Origin: Conexibacter sp. SYSU D00693
Lineage (GTDB): Bacteria > Actinomycetota > Thermoleophilia > Solirubrobacterales > Solirubrobacteraceae
Assembly (NCBI RefSeq): GCF_017084525.1
Contig: NZ_CP070950.1
Coordinates: forward strand, 62,001 to 126,000
DNA length: 64,000 nucleotides
Reading direction: 5' to 3'
The notes under the pieces were generated by a model, which saw nothing but the letters and a program-made list of their open reading frames with translations, was not told the DNA's origin and searched no databases. How positions within the stretch are numbered: the first letter of the stretch is position 1; each line of letters opens with the position of its first letter. The position numbers and the translations under genes are program-made. This document shows positions 37,068 through 44,290 of this stretch, one piece after another.

Positions 37068-38777
37068 GTGGGCGCGGACGGCGGACAGCACGCGACAGGC
37101 CGCGCGCTGCTGCGCGGGGTGCTGCGCTCGCACCGGCGGGGCACCGCGCTCGGAGCCTCGCTGCTGGGCGCCCACCAGGCCCTCGAGGCGCTCGTGCCGG
37201 TGGTCGTGGGCGCGGCGATCGACGGCGCGGTGGCGCGCGGCGACGCCGGGGCGCTGGCACGGTGGATCGTCCTGCTGGTCGTCCTCTTCGGCTTCCTCTC
37301 GCAGGCCTACCGCTTCGGCGCGATCATCGCCATGCGCACCGCCGAGCGCGCGGCGCACGACCTGCGCCAGCGGTTGACCGCGCGCGTCGTCGACCCGCGC
37401 GGCGGCGGCGAGGGCGGACGGCTGCCCGGCGAGCTGCTCAGCATCGCGACGGCCGACGTCGACGCCGCCGCCGGCATCGTCCGGGCGTGCGCCTGGGGCG
37501 CGGGCGTCGTCGTCGCGCTCGGCGCGGGCGCGGCGGTCCTGCTCCTCACCTCGCCGACGCTCGCTCTCGTCGTGCTGGTCGGGCTCCCGGTCGTCGTCTG
37601 GCTGGGCAGTCGCCTCGCGGCGCTGCTCGAGCGCCACGCCGCCGGCCAGCAGGAGGCGGCGGCCGACGCCGCCGGCGTCGCCACCGACCTCGTGGAGGGG
37701 CTGCGCGTCCTGCAGGGCATCGGCGGCGCCCCGGCCGGCAGCGCGCGCTACCGGGAGGCGAGCCGCTCCTCGCTGCGCGCGACCCTCACGGCGGCGCGCG
37801 CCGAGGCGGCCTTCGAGGGCAGCGCGGTGCTCGTCAGCGGCATCGCGCTGGCCGCGGTCGCGCTCGTCGGCGGGCGGATGGCCGCGCAGGGCGACCTGAC
37901 GCTGGGCGAGCTCGTGGCAGCGGTCGGCATCACGCAGTTCCTCGTCGGGCCGCTGCAGCGGATGGCGGCGATGACCGCGCTGGCCGTGCGTGCGCAGGCA
38001 TCGGCCGACCGGCTCGCGGAGGCGCTGGCCGCGGCGCCGGCGGTCGGCGGGCCGGACGCGCCGGCGGCCGCGCCCAGCGGGTCCGCGGCGCTGCGCCTGC
38101 GCGCGGTGCGCGGGCGGTCGCTGCGCGGGATGGACCTCGACGTGGCCGCCGGGTCGACCGTCGCGCTGGTGGTCGACGCACGGCCCGCGGCCGACGAGCT
38201 GCTCGACGTCCTGGGGCGGGAGGTCGAGCTCGAGGGCGGGTCGGTGGAGGTGGGCGGTGTGGCCCTGGCGGCGCTCGACCCGGCCGCCGCGCGCGCGGCG
38301 GTGCTCGTCGCGCCCCACGACGGCGCACTGCTCGGGCGCAGCGTCCGCGACGAGGTCGAGGCCCTCGCGGGCGGCGACGCGGAGGCCGTGGCCCGGGCGA
38401 TGGACGCCGCGGCGCTGGACGACGTCGCGGCTGCGCTCCCCGACGGCCTCGACACGGCGCTCGAGGACGGCGGGCGCGCGCTGTCGGGCGGCCAGCGCCA
38501 GCGCGTCGGCCTGGCCCGCGTGCTCGCGGCGCCCGCCCCGGTGCTCGTGCTCGACGAGCCGACGACGGCGCTCGACGCGGCGACGGAGGCGCGTGTCGCG
38601 TCAGCCCTCGTGGGGGCGCGGGGCGGCGGCACGACCCTCCTCGTCACCGACAGCCCGGCGCTGCTCGCCGCGGCCGACGAGGTCGTCGTCGTGCGCGGCG
38701 GCGTCGTGGCGGCGCGCGGCACGCACGCCGAGCTCCTCGCGCGTGACGCGGGCTACCGCGAGGCGGTGCTGCGATGA
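37068..38777 (+). CDS. ABC exporter half with degenerate nucleotide site (TMD-NBD)
   Basis: A 569-residue half-exporter: six transmembrane helices (about 20-310) then an ATPase domain. The ATPase is eroded at its own Walker A (GSTVALVVDARPAADE, near residue 362, no Gly-Lys-Thr), at the Q-loop (VAPHDGALL) and at the switch His (TDSPALL). It keeps a perfect signature LSGGQRQR (near 472) and Walker B VLVLDEPTTALD. With the next gene it would form a heterodimer having one working ATP site. The GTG at 37068 is 20 bases after kdpE. The substrate is unknown. Confidence 0.88.
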   Translation: MGADGGQHATGRALLRGVLRSHRRGTALGASLLGAHQALEALVPVVVGAAIDGAVARGDAGALARWIVLLVVLFGFLSQAYRFGAIIAMRTAERAAHDLRQRLTARVVDPRGGGEGGRLPGELLSIATADVDAAAGIVRACAWGAGVVVALGAGAAVLLLTSPTLALVVLVGLPVVVWLGSRLAALLERHAAGQQEAAADAAGVATDLVEGLRVLQGIGGAPAGSARYREASRSSLRATLTAARAEAAFEGSAVLVSGIALAAVALVGGRMAAQGDLTLGELVAAVGITQFLVGPLQRMAAMTALAVRAQASADRLAEALAAAPAVGGPDAPAAAPSGSAALRLRAVRGRSLRGMDLDVAAGSTVALVVDARPAADELLDVLGREVELEGGSVEVGGVALAALDPAAARAAVLVAPHDGALLGRSVRDEVEALAGGDAEAVARAMDAAALDDVAAALPDGLDTALEDGGRALSGGQRQRVGLARVLAAPAPVLVLDEPTTALDAATEARVASALVGARGGGTTLLVTDSPALLAAADEVVVVRGGVVAARGTHAELLARDAGYREAVLR

Positions 38778-40522
38778 GCCTGCTGCCCACCGCCGACCGT
38801 GGCGCGGTCGTCGCCGAGGTCCGGGCGCTCGTGGCGCCGCGCCGCGGGCCGGCGGCGGTGGCGCTCCTCACGCTGCTGCTCGCCGCGGCCGCCGGCCTGG
38901 CCGTCCCGCTGCTGCTCGGCGAGGTCGTGGACCGCGTGACGGACGGCGACGGCCCCGGGGCGGTGACGACACCGGTCGTCCTGCTCGCGGGCGCCGCGGT
39001 CGCGCAGGCCGTCCTGACCGGCGTGGGCATGGTGCTCGTCGCGCGGGTGACCCAGCCGATGCTGGCGGCGCTGCGCGAGCGGGTGGTCGACCGCGTCCTG
39101 CGCCTGCCGGCCGACCGGGTCGAGCGCGCCGGGCGCGGCGACCTGCTCTCGCGGGTCGGCGACGACGTGGGCGTCGTCTCGCAGGCGGTCGTCGAGGCAC
39201 TGCCGCCGCTGGCGGGTGCCGGGCTGAGCGTCGTGCTGACCTTCGGCGGCCTGCTGGCGATCGACCCGCGCCTCGGGCTCGCGGCGATGCTCGCGGTCCC
39301 GGTGCAGGTCGCCGCCGTGCGCTGGTACGTCCCGCGGGCGACGCCGGTGTACGGCGACGAGCGCGTCGTCAGCGGCGCGCGGGCGCAGACGCTGCTCGAG
39401 GTCGTCGCGGGGGCGCGGACGGTCCGGGCGCTCGGGCTGAGCCGCGGCGAGCTCGCGCGCGTCGAGCAGCGCTCGCTGGCGGGCGTCGACGCGGTCGTGC
39501 GGTCGATGCGCGTCGGCACGTCGTTCGGCTCCCGGCTCAACGGCGCCGAGCTCGTGGGCACCGCGGCGGTGCTCGTCGCGGGCTTCCTGCTCGTCGACGC
39601 CGAGGCGCTGTCGGTCGGCGGCGCGACGGCCGGCGCGCTGCTCTTCATCCGGACCTTCGACCAGTTCAACGTCGTGCTGGGAGCGATCGACGAGGCCCAG
39701 CGCGCGATCGCCGGCCTGTCGCGCCTGGTCGGCGTGACGCTCGTGCCGGTGCCGTCCGAGCCCGTCGACCCTCCCGCGCCGCGGGGCGCGGCGGTGCGCC
39801 TGCGCGGCGTGCGCCACCAATACGCCGACGACGCGCCCGAGGTCCTGCACGGGGTCGACCTCGACGTCGCGGCCGGGGAGCGCGTGGCGCTCGTCGGCCT
39901 CTCCGGCGCGGGCAAGACGACGCTCGCGAAGGTCGTCGCGGGCTTCCACGCCCCGACCGCCGGCACGGTGCAGGTGGGCGGCGTCGCGCTCGCGGACCTC
40001 GGCCCGACGGCGACCCGCCACGCGGTGGCGCTGGTCACGCAGGAGGTCCACGTCTTCGCCGGCACGCTCGCCGACGACCTGCGCCTCGCCGCGCCCGCCG
40101 CCGACACCGCCGCCCTCGAGGCGGCCCTGGAGCAGGCCGGGGCGCTGGACTGGGCGCGCGCCCTGCCCGACGGCCTGGACACCGTCGTCGGCACCGGCGG
40201 GGTCGCCCTCACGCCGGCCCAGGCCCAGCAGGTCGCCCTCGCCCGTCTCGCGCTCGCCGACCCGCCGGTCGCCGTCCTGGACGAGGCGACGGCCGAGGCC
40301 GGCAGCGCCGGCGCCCGCGTCCTCGAGGCCGCCGCCGACCGCGTCCTGGCCGGTCGCACCGCGCTGGTCGTCGCCCACCGCCTCACCCAGGCCGCCCGCG
40401 CCGACCGCGTCGTCGTCCTCGAGGCCGGCCGCGTGGTCGAGGACGGCCCGCACGACGCGCTCGTCGCGACGGGCGGGCGCTACGCGGACCTGTGGGCGGC
40501 GTGGTCGGCCGCCCGCGGCTGA
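38774..40522 (+). CDS. ABC exporter half with intact Walker A (TMD-NBD)
   Basis: A 582-residue half-exporter overlapping the previous gene by 4 bases. It has six transmembrane helices, then an ATPase domain with a normal Walker A (GLSGAGKTT, near residue 376), Q-loop (VTQEVHVF), Walker B (VAVLDEATAE) and switch His (VVAHRLTQ). The signature is degenerate (LTPAQAQQ, near 479) where LSGGQ is expected. This is the mirror image of its partner: Walker A here plus the signature there make one complete site, while the second site is dead on both faces. Confidence 0.9.
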   Translation: MSLLPTADRGAVVAEVRALVAPRRGPAAVALLTLLLAAAAGLAVPLLLGEVVDRVTDGDGPGAVTTPVVLLAGAAVAQAVLTGVGMVLVARVTQPMLAALRERVVDRVLRLPADRVERAGRGDLLSRVGDDVGVVSQAVVEALPPLAGAGLSVVLTFGGLLAIDPRLGLAAMLAVPVQVAAVRWYVPRATPVYGDERVVSGARAQTLLEVVAGARTVRALGLSRGELARVEQRSLAGVDAVVRSMRVGTSFGSRLNGAELVGTAAVLVAGFLLVDAEALSVGGATAGALLFIRTFDQFNVVLGAIDEAQRAIAGLSRLVGVTLVPVPSEPVDPPAPRGAAVRLRGVRHQYADDAPEVLHGVDLDVAAGERVALVGLSGAGKTTLAKVVAGFHAPTAGTVQVGGVALADLGPTATRHAVALVTQEVHVFAGTLADDLRLAAPAADTAALEAALEQAGALDWARALPDGLDTVVGTGGVALTPAQAQQVALARLALADPPVAVLDEATAEAGSAGARVLEAAADRVLAGRTALVVAHRLTQAARADRVVVLEAGRVVEDGPHDALVATGGRYADLWAAWSAARG

Positions 40523-40528
40523 CGGCGC

Positions 40529-41317
40529 CTAGCGACGCCAGGCGGTGAGGTGCGCGTCGACCAGGAACTCGTCGACGCGGCGGAGGTCGCCCTGGGGCGG
40601 GAGGTCTCCGGCGGTCGTTGCCTCCTCGAGCTGCGCGGTCACCGCGTCGAGCTCGGCGAGGACGTCGTCGAGCGGGACGTCGCCGGCGCGCACCGCGCGC
40701 AGCCGGCCGCGGTGAGGCTCGGGCATGGGCAGCGTGATCCGTCCGGTGGCCAGCAGCTCGATGCCCTGGAGGCCGATGCGCAGGGCGTGCATCGCGTACT
40801 TCGTGTCGTAGCCGTGGGCGGCGGACAGCTCGCGGGTGCGGGTGGCGTGGCGCTCGCCGACAAGCCCGCGGCGCTGGGCGTCGACGTAGCCGCGGAACGC
40901 GTGCGCCGTGCGCTGGGAGAGGAAGGCCGGCGCCAGCGCCTGCAGCTCACGGCCCACGTCGTCGGCGTGGAGCAGGTGCTCGCCCTCGACGAAGAGCAGC
41001 AGCAGCACGGTCGGGCTGCCCTTGAGCGCCAACCGGCAGAACTTGCGCAGGCCGTACACGGTGAGGTCGAGGTCGCCCGGACCGGACGGCGTGCCCTCGG
41101 GCTGCGTGCGCGAGACGTAGTGGTCGAAGCGCCGCAGGCCGACGACGTGCGTCGCAGGCTCGAGGCAGACGCCCATCTCGTCGCGGTCGTCCGTCCCCGG
41201 GTTCGACAGGCCGTGGACCGTCGAGCCGACCAGCCCGCGGAGGACCAGGCCGTCGAGGGCGATCGAGCGGGCGAGGTCCGTGTCGGGCTCCTTGGTGTTG
41301 ATCGAGCGCTCCTCCAT
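40529..41317 (-). CDS. Predicted nucleotidyltransferase (COG3541 / RlaP-like)
   Basis: A 262-residue protein of the DNA polymerase beta-like nucleotidyltransferase superfamily. The catalytic block is GSTVHGLSNPGTDDRDEMGV, with the GS motif and metal-binding Asp residues, then FDHYVSRTQPEG, DLDLTVYGLRKF and a helical C-terminal half (GYDTKYAMHALRIGLQGIELL). It matches COG3541 or the RNA-repair-associated RlaP group as I recall. No RNA ligase or Pnkp gene is adjacent, so its substrate is unknown. The ATG has TAGGCT 6 bases upstream. Confidence 0.82.
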   Translation of the reverse strand: MEERSINTKEPDTDLARSIALDGLVLRGLVGSTVHGLSNPGTDDRDEMGVCLEPATHVVGLRRFDHYVSRTQPEGTPSGPGDLDLTVYGLRKFCRLALKGSPTVLLLLFVEGEHLLHADDVGRELQALAPAFLSQRTAHAFRGYVDAQRRGLVGERHATRTRELSAAHGYDTKYAMHALRIGLQGIELLATGRITLPMPEPHRGRLRAVRAGDVPLDDVLAELDAVTAQLEEATTAGDLPPQGDLRRVDEFLVDAHLTAWRR

Positions 41318-41323
41318 GGCCTG

Positions 41324-41329
41324 AGCCTA
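41324..41329 (-). promoter_or_regulatory. -10 hexamer TAGGCT for the nucleotidyltransferase gene
   Basis: On the minus strand TAGGCT lies 6 bases before the ATG at 41317, the recurring leaderless layout. Confidence 0.5.
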
Positions 41330-41382
41330 GGCGGCCGGTCGGCACAGCCACACGAGGCCTCCCGCTCGGGGCGCGGCTCCCC

Positions 41383-41388
41383 TAGGGT
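41383..41388 (+). promoter_or_regulatory. -10 hexamer TAGGGT for the SPFH gene
   Basis: TAGGGT lies 7 bases before the GTG at 41396, almost identical to the site before the first gene of the window. Confidence 0.55.
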
Positions 41389-41395
41389 CGCGGCC

Positions 41396-42427
41396 GTGAG
41401 CCCCAGCATCCCGTCGCGGCCGTCCGCCGGCCCCGGAGGCTTCATCGCCCTCGGCGCCGTGCTCCTGCTCGGCCTCGTCGTCGTCATCAGCGTCGGCGCG
41501 TTCGTCTTCTCGATCAAGGGGACCGACGCGGGCACGGTCTGCGTCGTGCGCGAGGGCGGGCCGTTCGACGGGCGCGACGTGAAGGAGATCCGGCAGCCGG
41601 GGGAGGGGCCCAAGCCGATCGGGCCGTTCAACAAGCAGGACTGCCTGCCGACGACCGAGCGCGACTCCACCGACGTCATCGAGGCCGACCCGACGTTCCC
41701 GACGCGCGACTCCGTCCAGGTCGTCGCCGACGGCCAGGCGCTGTTCTCGCTCACGACCGACCCGGCCAAGGTCGAGGCCTTCTACCGCAAGTACGGGCGG
41801 CGCCGGTGGGGCGGCGACGAGATCTCCAGCGACTCGGGGTGGCTGAACTTCCTGCGCCAGCGCTTCGCGCCCGTGGTCCTCGACGCGCAGCGCCAGGTCA
41901 TCGGCGAGTACGACTGCACGGCGCTCAACAACCTCTGCCAGTACGTGCAGAACCCGCGGGCGGCCGCGCGCGAGGGCGAGGCCAAGCGCGTCGACAACAC
42001 CCAGAACCTCTCCGAGGCCCAGGCGAAGATCGCCTCGACGCTCAAGGAGAAGCTGCGCGCCGCGTTCGGCGACGACTACTTCGAGAACGTGCGCTACCAG
42101 AACCTGCGCATCCGCTTCGAGACCGAGGTCCAGCGGCGGATCACCGAGGCGCAGTCGCTGCGCACCCAGGCGGCCAACGCCGAGCTCGACGCGCAGCGCA
42201 AGCAGGCCGAGGCGCGCGGCGAGGCGCAGCGGCGCGTCGAGGAGGCGACCGGCCAGCGCCGGGCGGCGTTCCAGCAGGCCCAGGCCTACCGCCTCAACCC
42301 CAACCAGCGGGTCATCGACCGCATCCGCGCCTTCTGCGGCAACGACGGCTGCGACCCGCAGGTCATCGGCGGCGACATCGGCGACGTCATCTCGTCGCTG
42401 TCGCAGCAGGCCGCCGGCGGGCGATGA
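41396..42427 (+). CDS. SPFH/Band 7 (prohibitin-like) membrane protein
   Basis: A 343-residue protein with a Pro/Ser-rich start, one transmembrane helix (about 18-40) and an SPFH/Band 7-like domain (residues 45-230), followed by a charged helix rich in Ala, Gln, Glu and Arg (AQRKQAEARGEAQRRVEEATGQRRAAFQQAQAY) that likely forms a coiled coil. Four Cys residues are spread through the outer part. SPFH proteins build membrane-associated rings or scaffolds. The start GTG 41396 is supported by TAGGGT 7 bases upstream. The next small gene overlaps by 4 bases. Confidence 0.78.
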   Translation: MSPSIPSRPSAGPGGFIALGAVLLLGLVVVISVGAFVFSIKGTDAGTVCVVREGGPFDGRDVKEIRQPGEGPKPIGPFNKQDCLPTTERDSTDVIEADPTFPTRDSVQVVADGQALFSLTTDPAKVEAFYRKYGRRRWGGDEISSDSGWLNFLRQRFAPVVLDAQRQVIGEYDCTALNNLCQYVQNPRAAAREGEAKRVDNTQNLSEAQAKIASTLKEKLRAAFGDDYFENVRYQNLRIRFETEVQRRITEAQSLRTQAANAELDAQRKQAEARGEAQRRVEEATGQRRAAFQQAQAYRLNPNQRVIDRIRAFCGNDGCDPQVIGGDIGDVISSLSQQAAGGR

Positions 42428-42714
42428 AGGTCCTCCTGGTCCTCGTCGTCCTCCTCGCGCTCGTCGTCGTCGTCCTGCGCCTGCGCGCGATGCTGCGCGC
42501 CCGCACCGACGAGCGCGCGCCGTGGCAGGTGCGCGAGGTGACCAACGGCAACCAGCTCGAGCTGTGGCTCGTGCGCGGCGCAGGGGAGCGCATGCTCTTC
42601 GCCGGCCTGCCGCTGCAGGCGCCCGACTTCGACGACCGCCTGCACGAGGCGCGCGCCGAGGCCGACGTCCGGCGCGCGGCGCTGCAGGCGGGCCGGCCGC
42701 CGCTGGGCCGGTAG
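42424..42714 (+). CDS. Small membrane-anchored protein, paralogue of the gene at 43179
   Basis: A 96-residue protein: an N-terminal transmembrane helix (about 3-20), a basic stretch, then a compact domain with APWQVREV, LWLVRGAGERMLFAGLPL and a C-terminal helix ending RRAALQAGRP. I do not know a family. The protein encoded at 43179-43457 has the same layout and shared residues (APWEVLEV, LVRGSSQRLFLG, RRAALQAERP), so the two are paralogues. The ATG overlaps the SPFH stop, which ties it to that protein. Confidence 0.75.
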   Translation: MKVLLVLVVLLALVVVVLRLRAMLRARTDERAPWQVREVTNGNQLELWLVRGAGERMLFAGLPLQAPDFDDRLHEARAEADVRRAALQAGRPPLGR

Positions 42715-42761
42715 GTCGCCATGGCGGCCGATCCGGGACGTGTCAACCGCTGCCACAAGAC

Positions 42762-42790
42762 TTGCACATTCGTTTGACTGTGTGTATGTT
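42762..42790 (+). promoter_or_regulatory. Promoter TTGCAC-n17-TATGTT for the ArsR-family gene
   Basis: A -35 TTGCAC (42762-42767) and -10 TATGTT (42785-42790) with a 17-base spacer, 12 bases before the ATG at 42803. The region is AT-richer than its surroundings. Confidence 0.6.
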
Positions 42791-42802
42791 CTCTCGCGAG
42801 CC

Positions 42803-43153
42803 ATGACCGGCGAGACGGGCGACCTGCTCCGCCTTGACCTCCCGAGGGCGGAGGAGGTGCGCGCGTCGCTGCCGGAGCGGGACGAGGTCGATGCGATGGC
42901 GGCGGCGGCCAAGGCGCTCGGGGACCCGACGCGGCTGGCCGTCGCCCTCGCCCTGCGCGAGGGCGGCCAGCTCTGCGGCCTCGACCTCGGCTGGGTCGTC
43001 GGCGTCAGCCAGCAGCTCGTCTCCCACCACGTCCGCCTCCTGCGCACCGCCGGCCTCGCCCGCTCCGAGCGCGACGGCAAGCTCGTCCTCTACGAGCTCA
43101 CGCCGGACGGCCGGACGCTGGTCGACACGGTCCGCGACCGCCGGGCCGCGTAG
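42803..43153 (+). CDS. ArsR/SmtB-family winged-helix regulator
   Basis: A 116-residue repressor. MAAAAKALGDPTRLAVALAL leads into a helix-turn-helix (GVSQQLVSHHVRLLRTAGL) and wing (RSERDGKLVLYELTP). The segment GGQLCGLDL has a Cys where metal-sensing relatives have the ELCVCD motif, but only one Cys remains, so the effector is uncertain. The preferred start is the ATG at 42803 after a well-formed promoter; a longer frame upstream crosses the promoter. It lies between the two paralogous membrane mini-proteins, which it may regulate. Confidence 0.88.
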   Translation: MTGETGDLLRLDLPRAEEVRASLPERDEVDAMAAAAKALGDPTRLAVALALREGGQLCGLDLGWVVGVSQQLVSHHVRLLRTAGLARSERDGKLVLYELTPDGRTLVDTVRDRRAA

Positions 43154-43163
43154 CGGCGCCGCG

Positions 43164-43169
43164 TAGGCT
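43164..43169 (+). promoter_or_regulatory. -10 hexamer TAGGCT for the small paralogue
   Basis: TAGGCT lies 9 bases before the GTG at 43179, the recurring layout. Confidence 0.45.
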
Positions 43170-43178
43170 CGACGGCTC

Positions 43179-43457
43179 GTGAAGCGCCTGCTCCTCCTCG
43201 TCCTGTCCGTCGCCGCCCTCGCCGGCGCCACCCGCCTGCGCGCCGCCCGGCGCGCCGAGGCCGAGCGCGTCGCGCCGTGGGAGGTCCTGGAGGTCGAGAG
43301 CGACGGGGCGACGGAGTTCCACCTCGTCCGCGGCTCGAGCCAGCGCCTCTTCCTCGGCGCGGTCGACCTGGACGCGCCGGACGTCGATGAGCAGCTGCGC
43401 TCGGCGCGCCACGTCGCCGAGCAGCGCCGGGCGGCGCTGCAGGCCGAACGGCCCTAG
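43179..43457 (+). CDS. Small membrane-anchored protein, paralogue of the gene at 42424
   Basis: A 92-residue protein starting with a hydrophobic helix or uncleaved signal (about 3-17), followed by a basic stretch and the same domain as the protein at 42424 (APWEVLEV, HLVRGSSQRLFLGAVDL, APDVDEQLRSARH, RRAALQAERP). Function is unknown. It follows the ArsR gene by 25 bases. The TAG stop shares CTAG with the convergent hypothetical gene, a packing that recurs in this window. Confidence 0.72.
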   Translation: MKRLLLLVLSVAALAGATRLRAARRAEAERVAPWEVLEVESDGATEFHLVRGSSQRLFLGAVDLDAPDVDEQLRSARHVAEQRRAALQAERP

Positions 43458-43777
43458 GTCGACCACCAGTCGACCAGCCAGCCGAGGCCGGCATCGCGCA
43501 GGCGCGTCGCGACGCGGCCCGGCTCCTCCCACGTGCTCGCCGGCGCGGCCTCCTCGAGCCGGCGCCAGAAGCGGTCGAGCTGCTCGGGAGCACCGCGCGC
43601 CCTGATGCGCACGCGCGCTGCGCCGCCGCGCTCCTCGCGCCGGACGACCTTCGCGTCGACCCTGCACACCAGGGCGAGGTCGCGCACGCGACGGTCGACG
43701 TCCCACGTGCTCGCGATGACGTGGGTGCGGACGTCGGCGAGGTCCGGGGCGCCGAGGGGCTCGCCGGCAGCGGGCAC
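43454..43777 (-). CDS. Hypothetical protein, 107 residues
   Basis: A soluble protein with an alternating pattern in its centre (THVIASTWDVDRRVRDLALVC, then AKVVRREERGGAARVRIRA) and a C-terminal region rich in Trp (FWRRLEEAAPASTWEEPG, DAGLGWLVDWWST). I do not recognise a family. The frame is supported by its stop overlapping the convergent gene's stop in CTAG. The start is uncertain; GTG 43777 is the best upstream choice, without a clear ribosome site or -10. The frame stays open beyond it, but the upstream residues are low-complexity shadow. Confidence 0.5.
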   Translation of the reverse strand: MPAAGEPLGAPDLADVRTHVIASTWDVDRRVRDLALVCRVDAKVVRREERGGAARVRIRARGAPEQLDRFWRRLEEAAPASTWEEPGRVATRLRDAGLGWLVDWWST

Positions 43778-43867
43778 CGCCTCGTGGTTCCCCCATGCGC
43801 GACCGGGAAGTCGCGACCGCCGCGCGTCTGGCCTGTCGCGCGCGAGCCCCAGGCGCCTCAGCGGTAG

Positions 43868-44179
43868 AAGGCGTCCGGGGCCACCCGGACGGTCGTGCGC
43901 CAAGGCGGCGGGGGCTACGGGTCCCCGCTGGACCGGCCGGCCGAGAAGGTGCTCGCCGACGTCTGCGACGGCTTCGTGACGGCCCGCCGGGCGGAGGACG
44001 CGTACGGCGTCGTCCTCACCGGCGATCCGGACCGCTGGGAGACGCTGGCCGTCGACGAGCAGGCCACGGCCGGCCGCCGCGCCCAGCTCCGCGCCCAGGG
44101 CTGGCTCGACCGCGACGCCGACGACGCCACGCGCGCCGGACGCGACGAGCGCAGCTGGTGGCTGGCCGCCGCGATCTGA
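43868..44179 (+). pseudogene. C-terminal remnant of hydantoinase B (HyuB)
   Basis: About 103 codons without the rest of the gene. The text RQGGGGYGSPLDRPAEKVL, ADVCDGFVTARRAEDAYGVVL and VDEQATAGRRAQLRAQ is what I know as the extreme C terminus of N-methylhydantoinase B, a protein of about 550 residues. Upstream, the frame is closed by a TAG at 43865 and no other HyuB sequence is present. There is no promoter or ribosome site for it. It is best seen as the relic of a gene removed by deletion or rearrangement; flanking direct repeats support this. Confidence 0.6.
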
Positions 44180-44273
44180 CCGGCCGGGCCGCCGCATGAC
44201 CTGGACGAGGCCCTCGCTCGACCACCAGAGCCTCTTCGCGGGAGCCGCCGGGAAGTCGCGCCCGCCGCCGCTC

Positions 44274-44279
44274 TAGCCT
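44274..44279 (+). promoter_or_regulatory. -10 hexamer TAGCCT for the kinase-regulator pair
   Basis: TAGCCT lies 11 bases before the ATG at 44291, within copy 2 of the direct repeat. A GGGAAG lies 18 bases further upstream. Confidence 0.45.
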
Positions 44280-44290
44280 GCCTCGCGCCG

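Larger units (their letters stand above)
43803..44280. repeat. Imperfect 33-bp direct repeats flanking a gene remnant
   Basis: Copy 1 at 43803-43835 and copy 2 at 44248-44280 share CCGGGAAGTCGCG, CCGCCG, TCT and GCCTG with about 28 of 33 identical bases. Copy 2 carries the TAGCCT -10 of the histidine kinase gene; copy 1 has TGGCCT there. The hydantoinase remnant lies between them. Confidence 0.5.
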
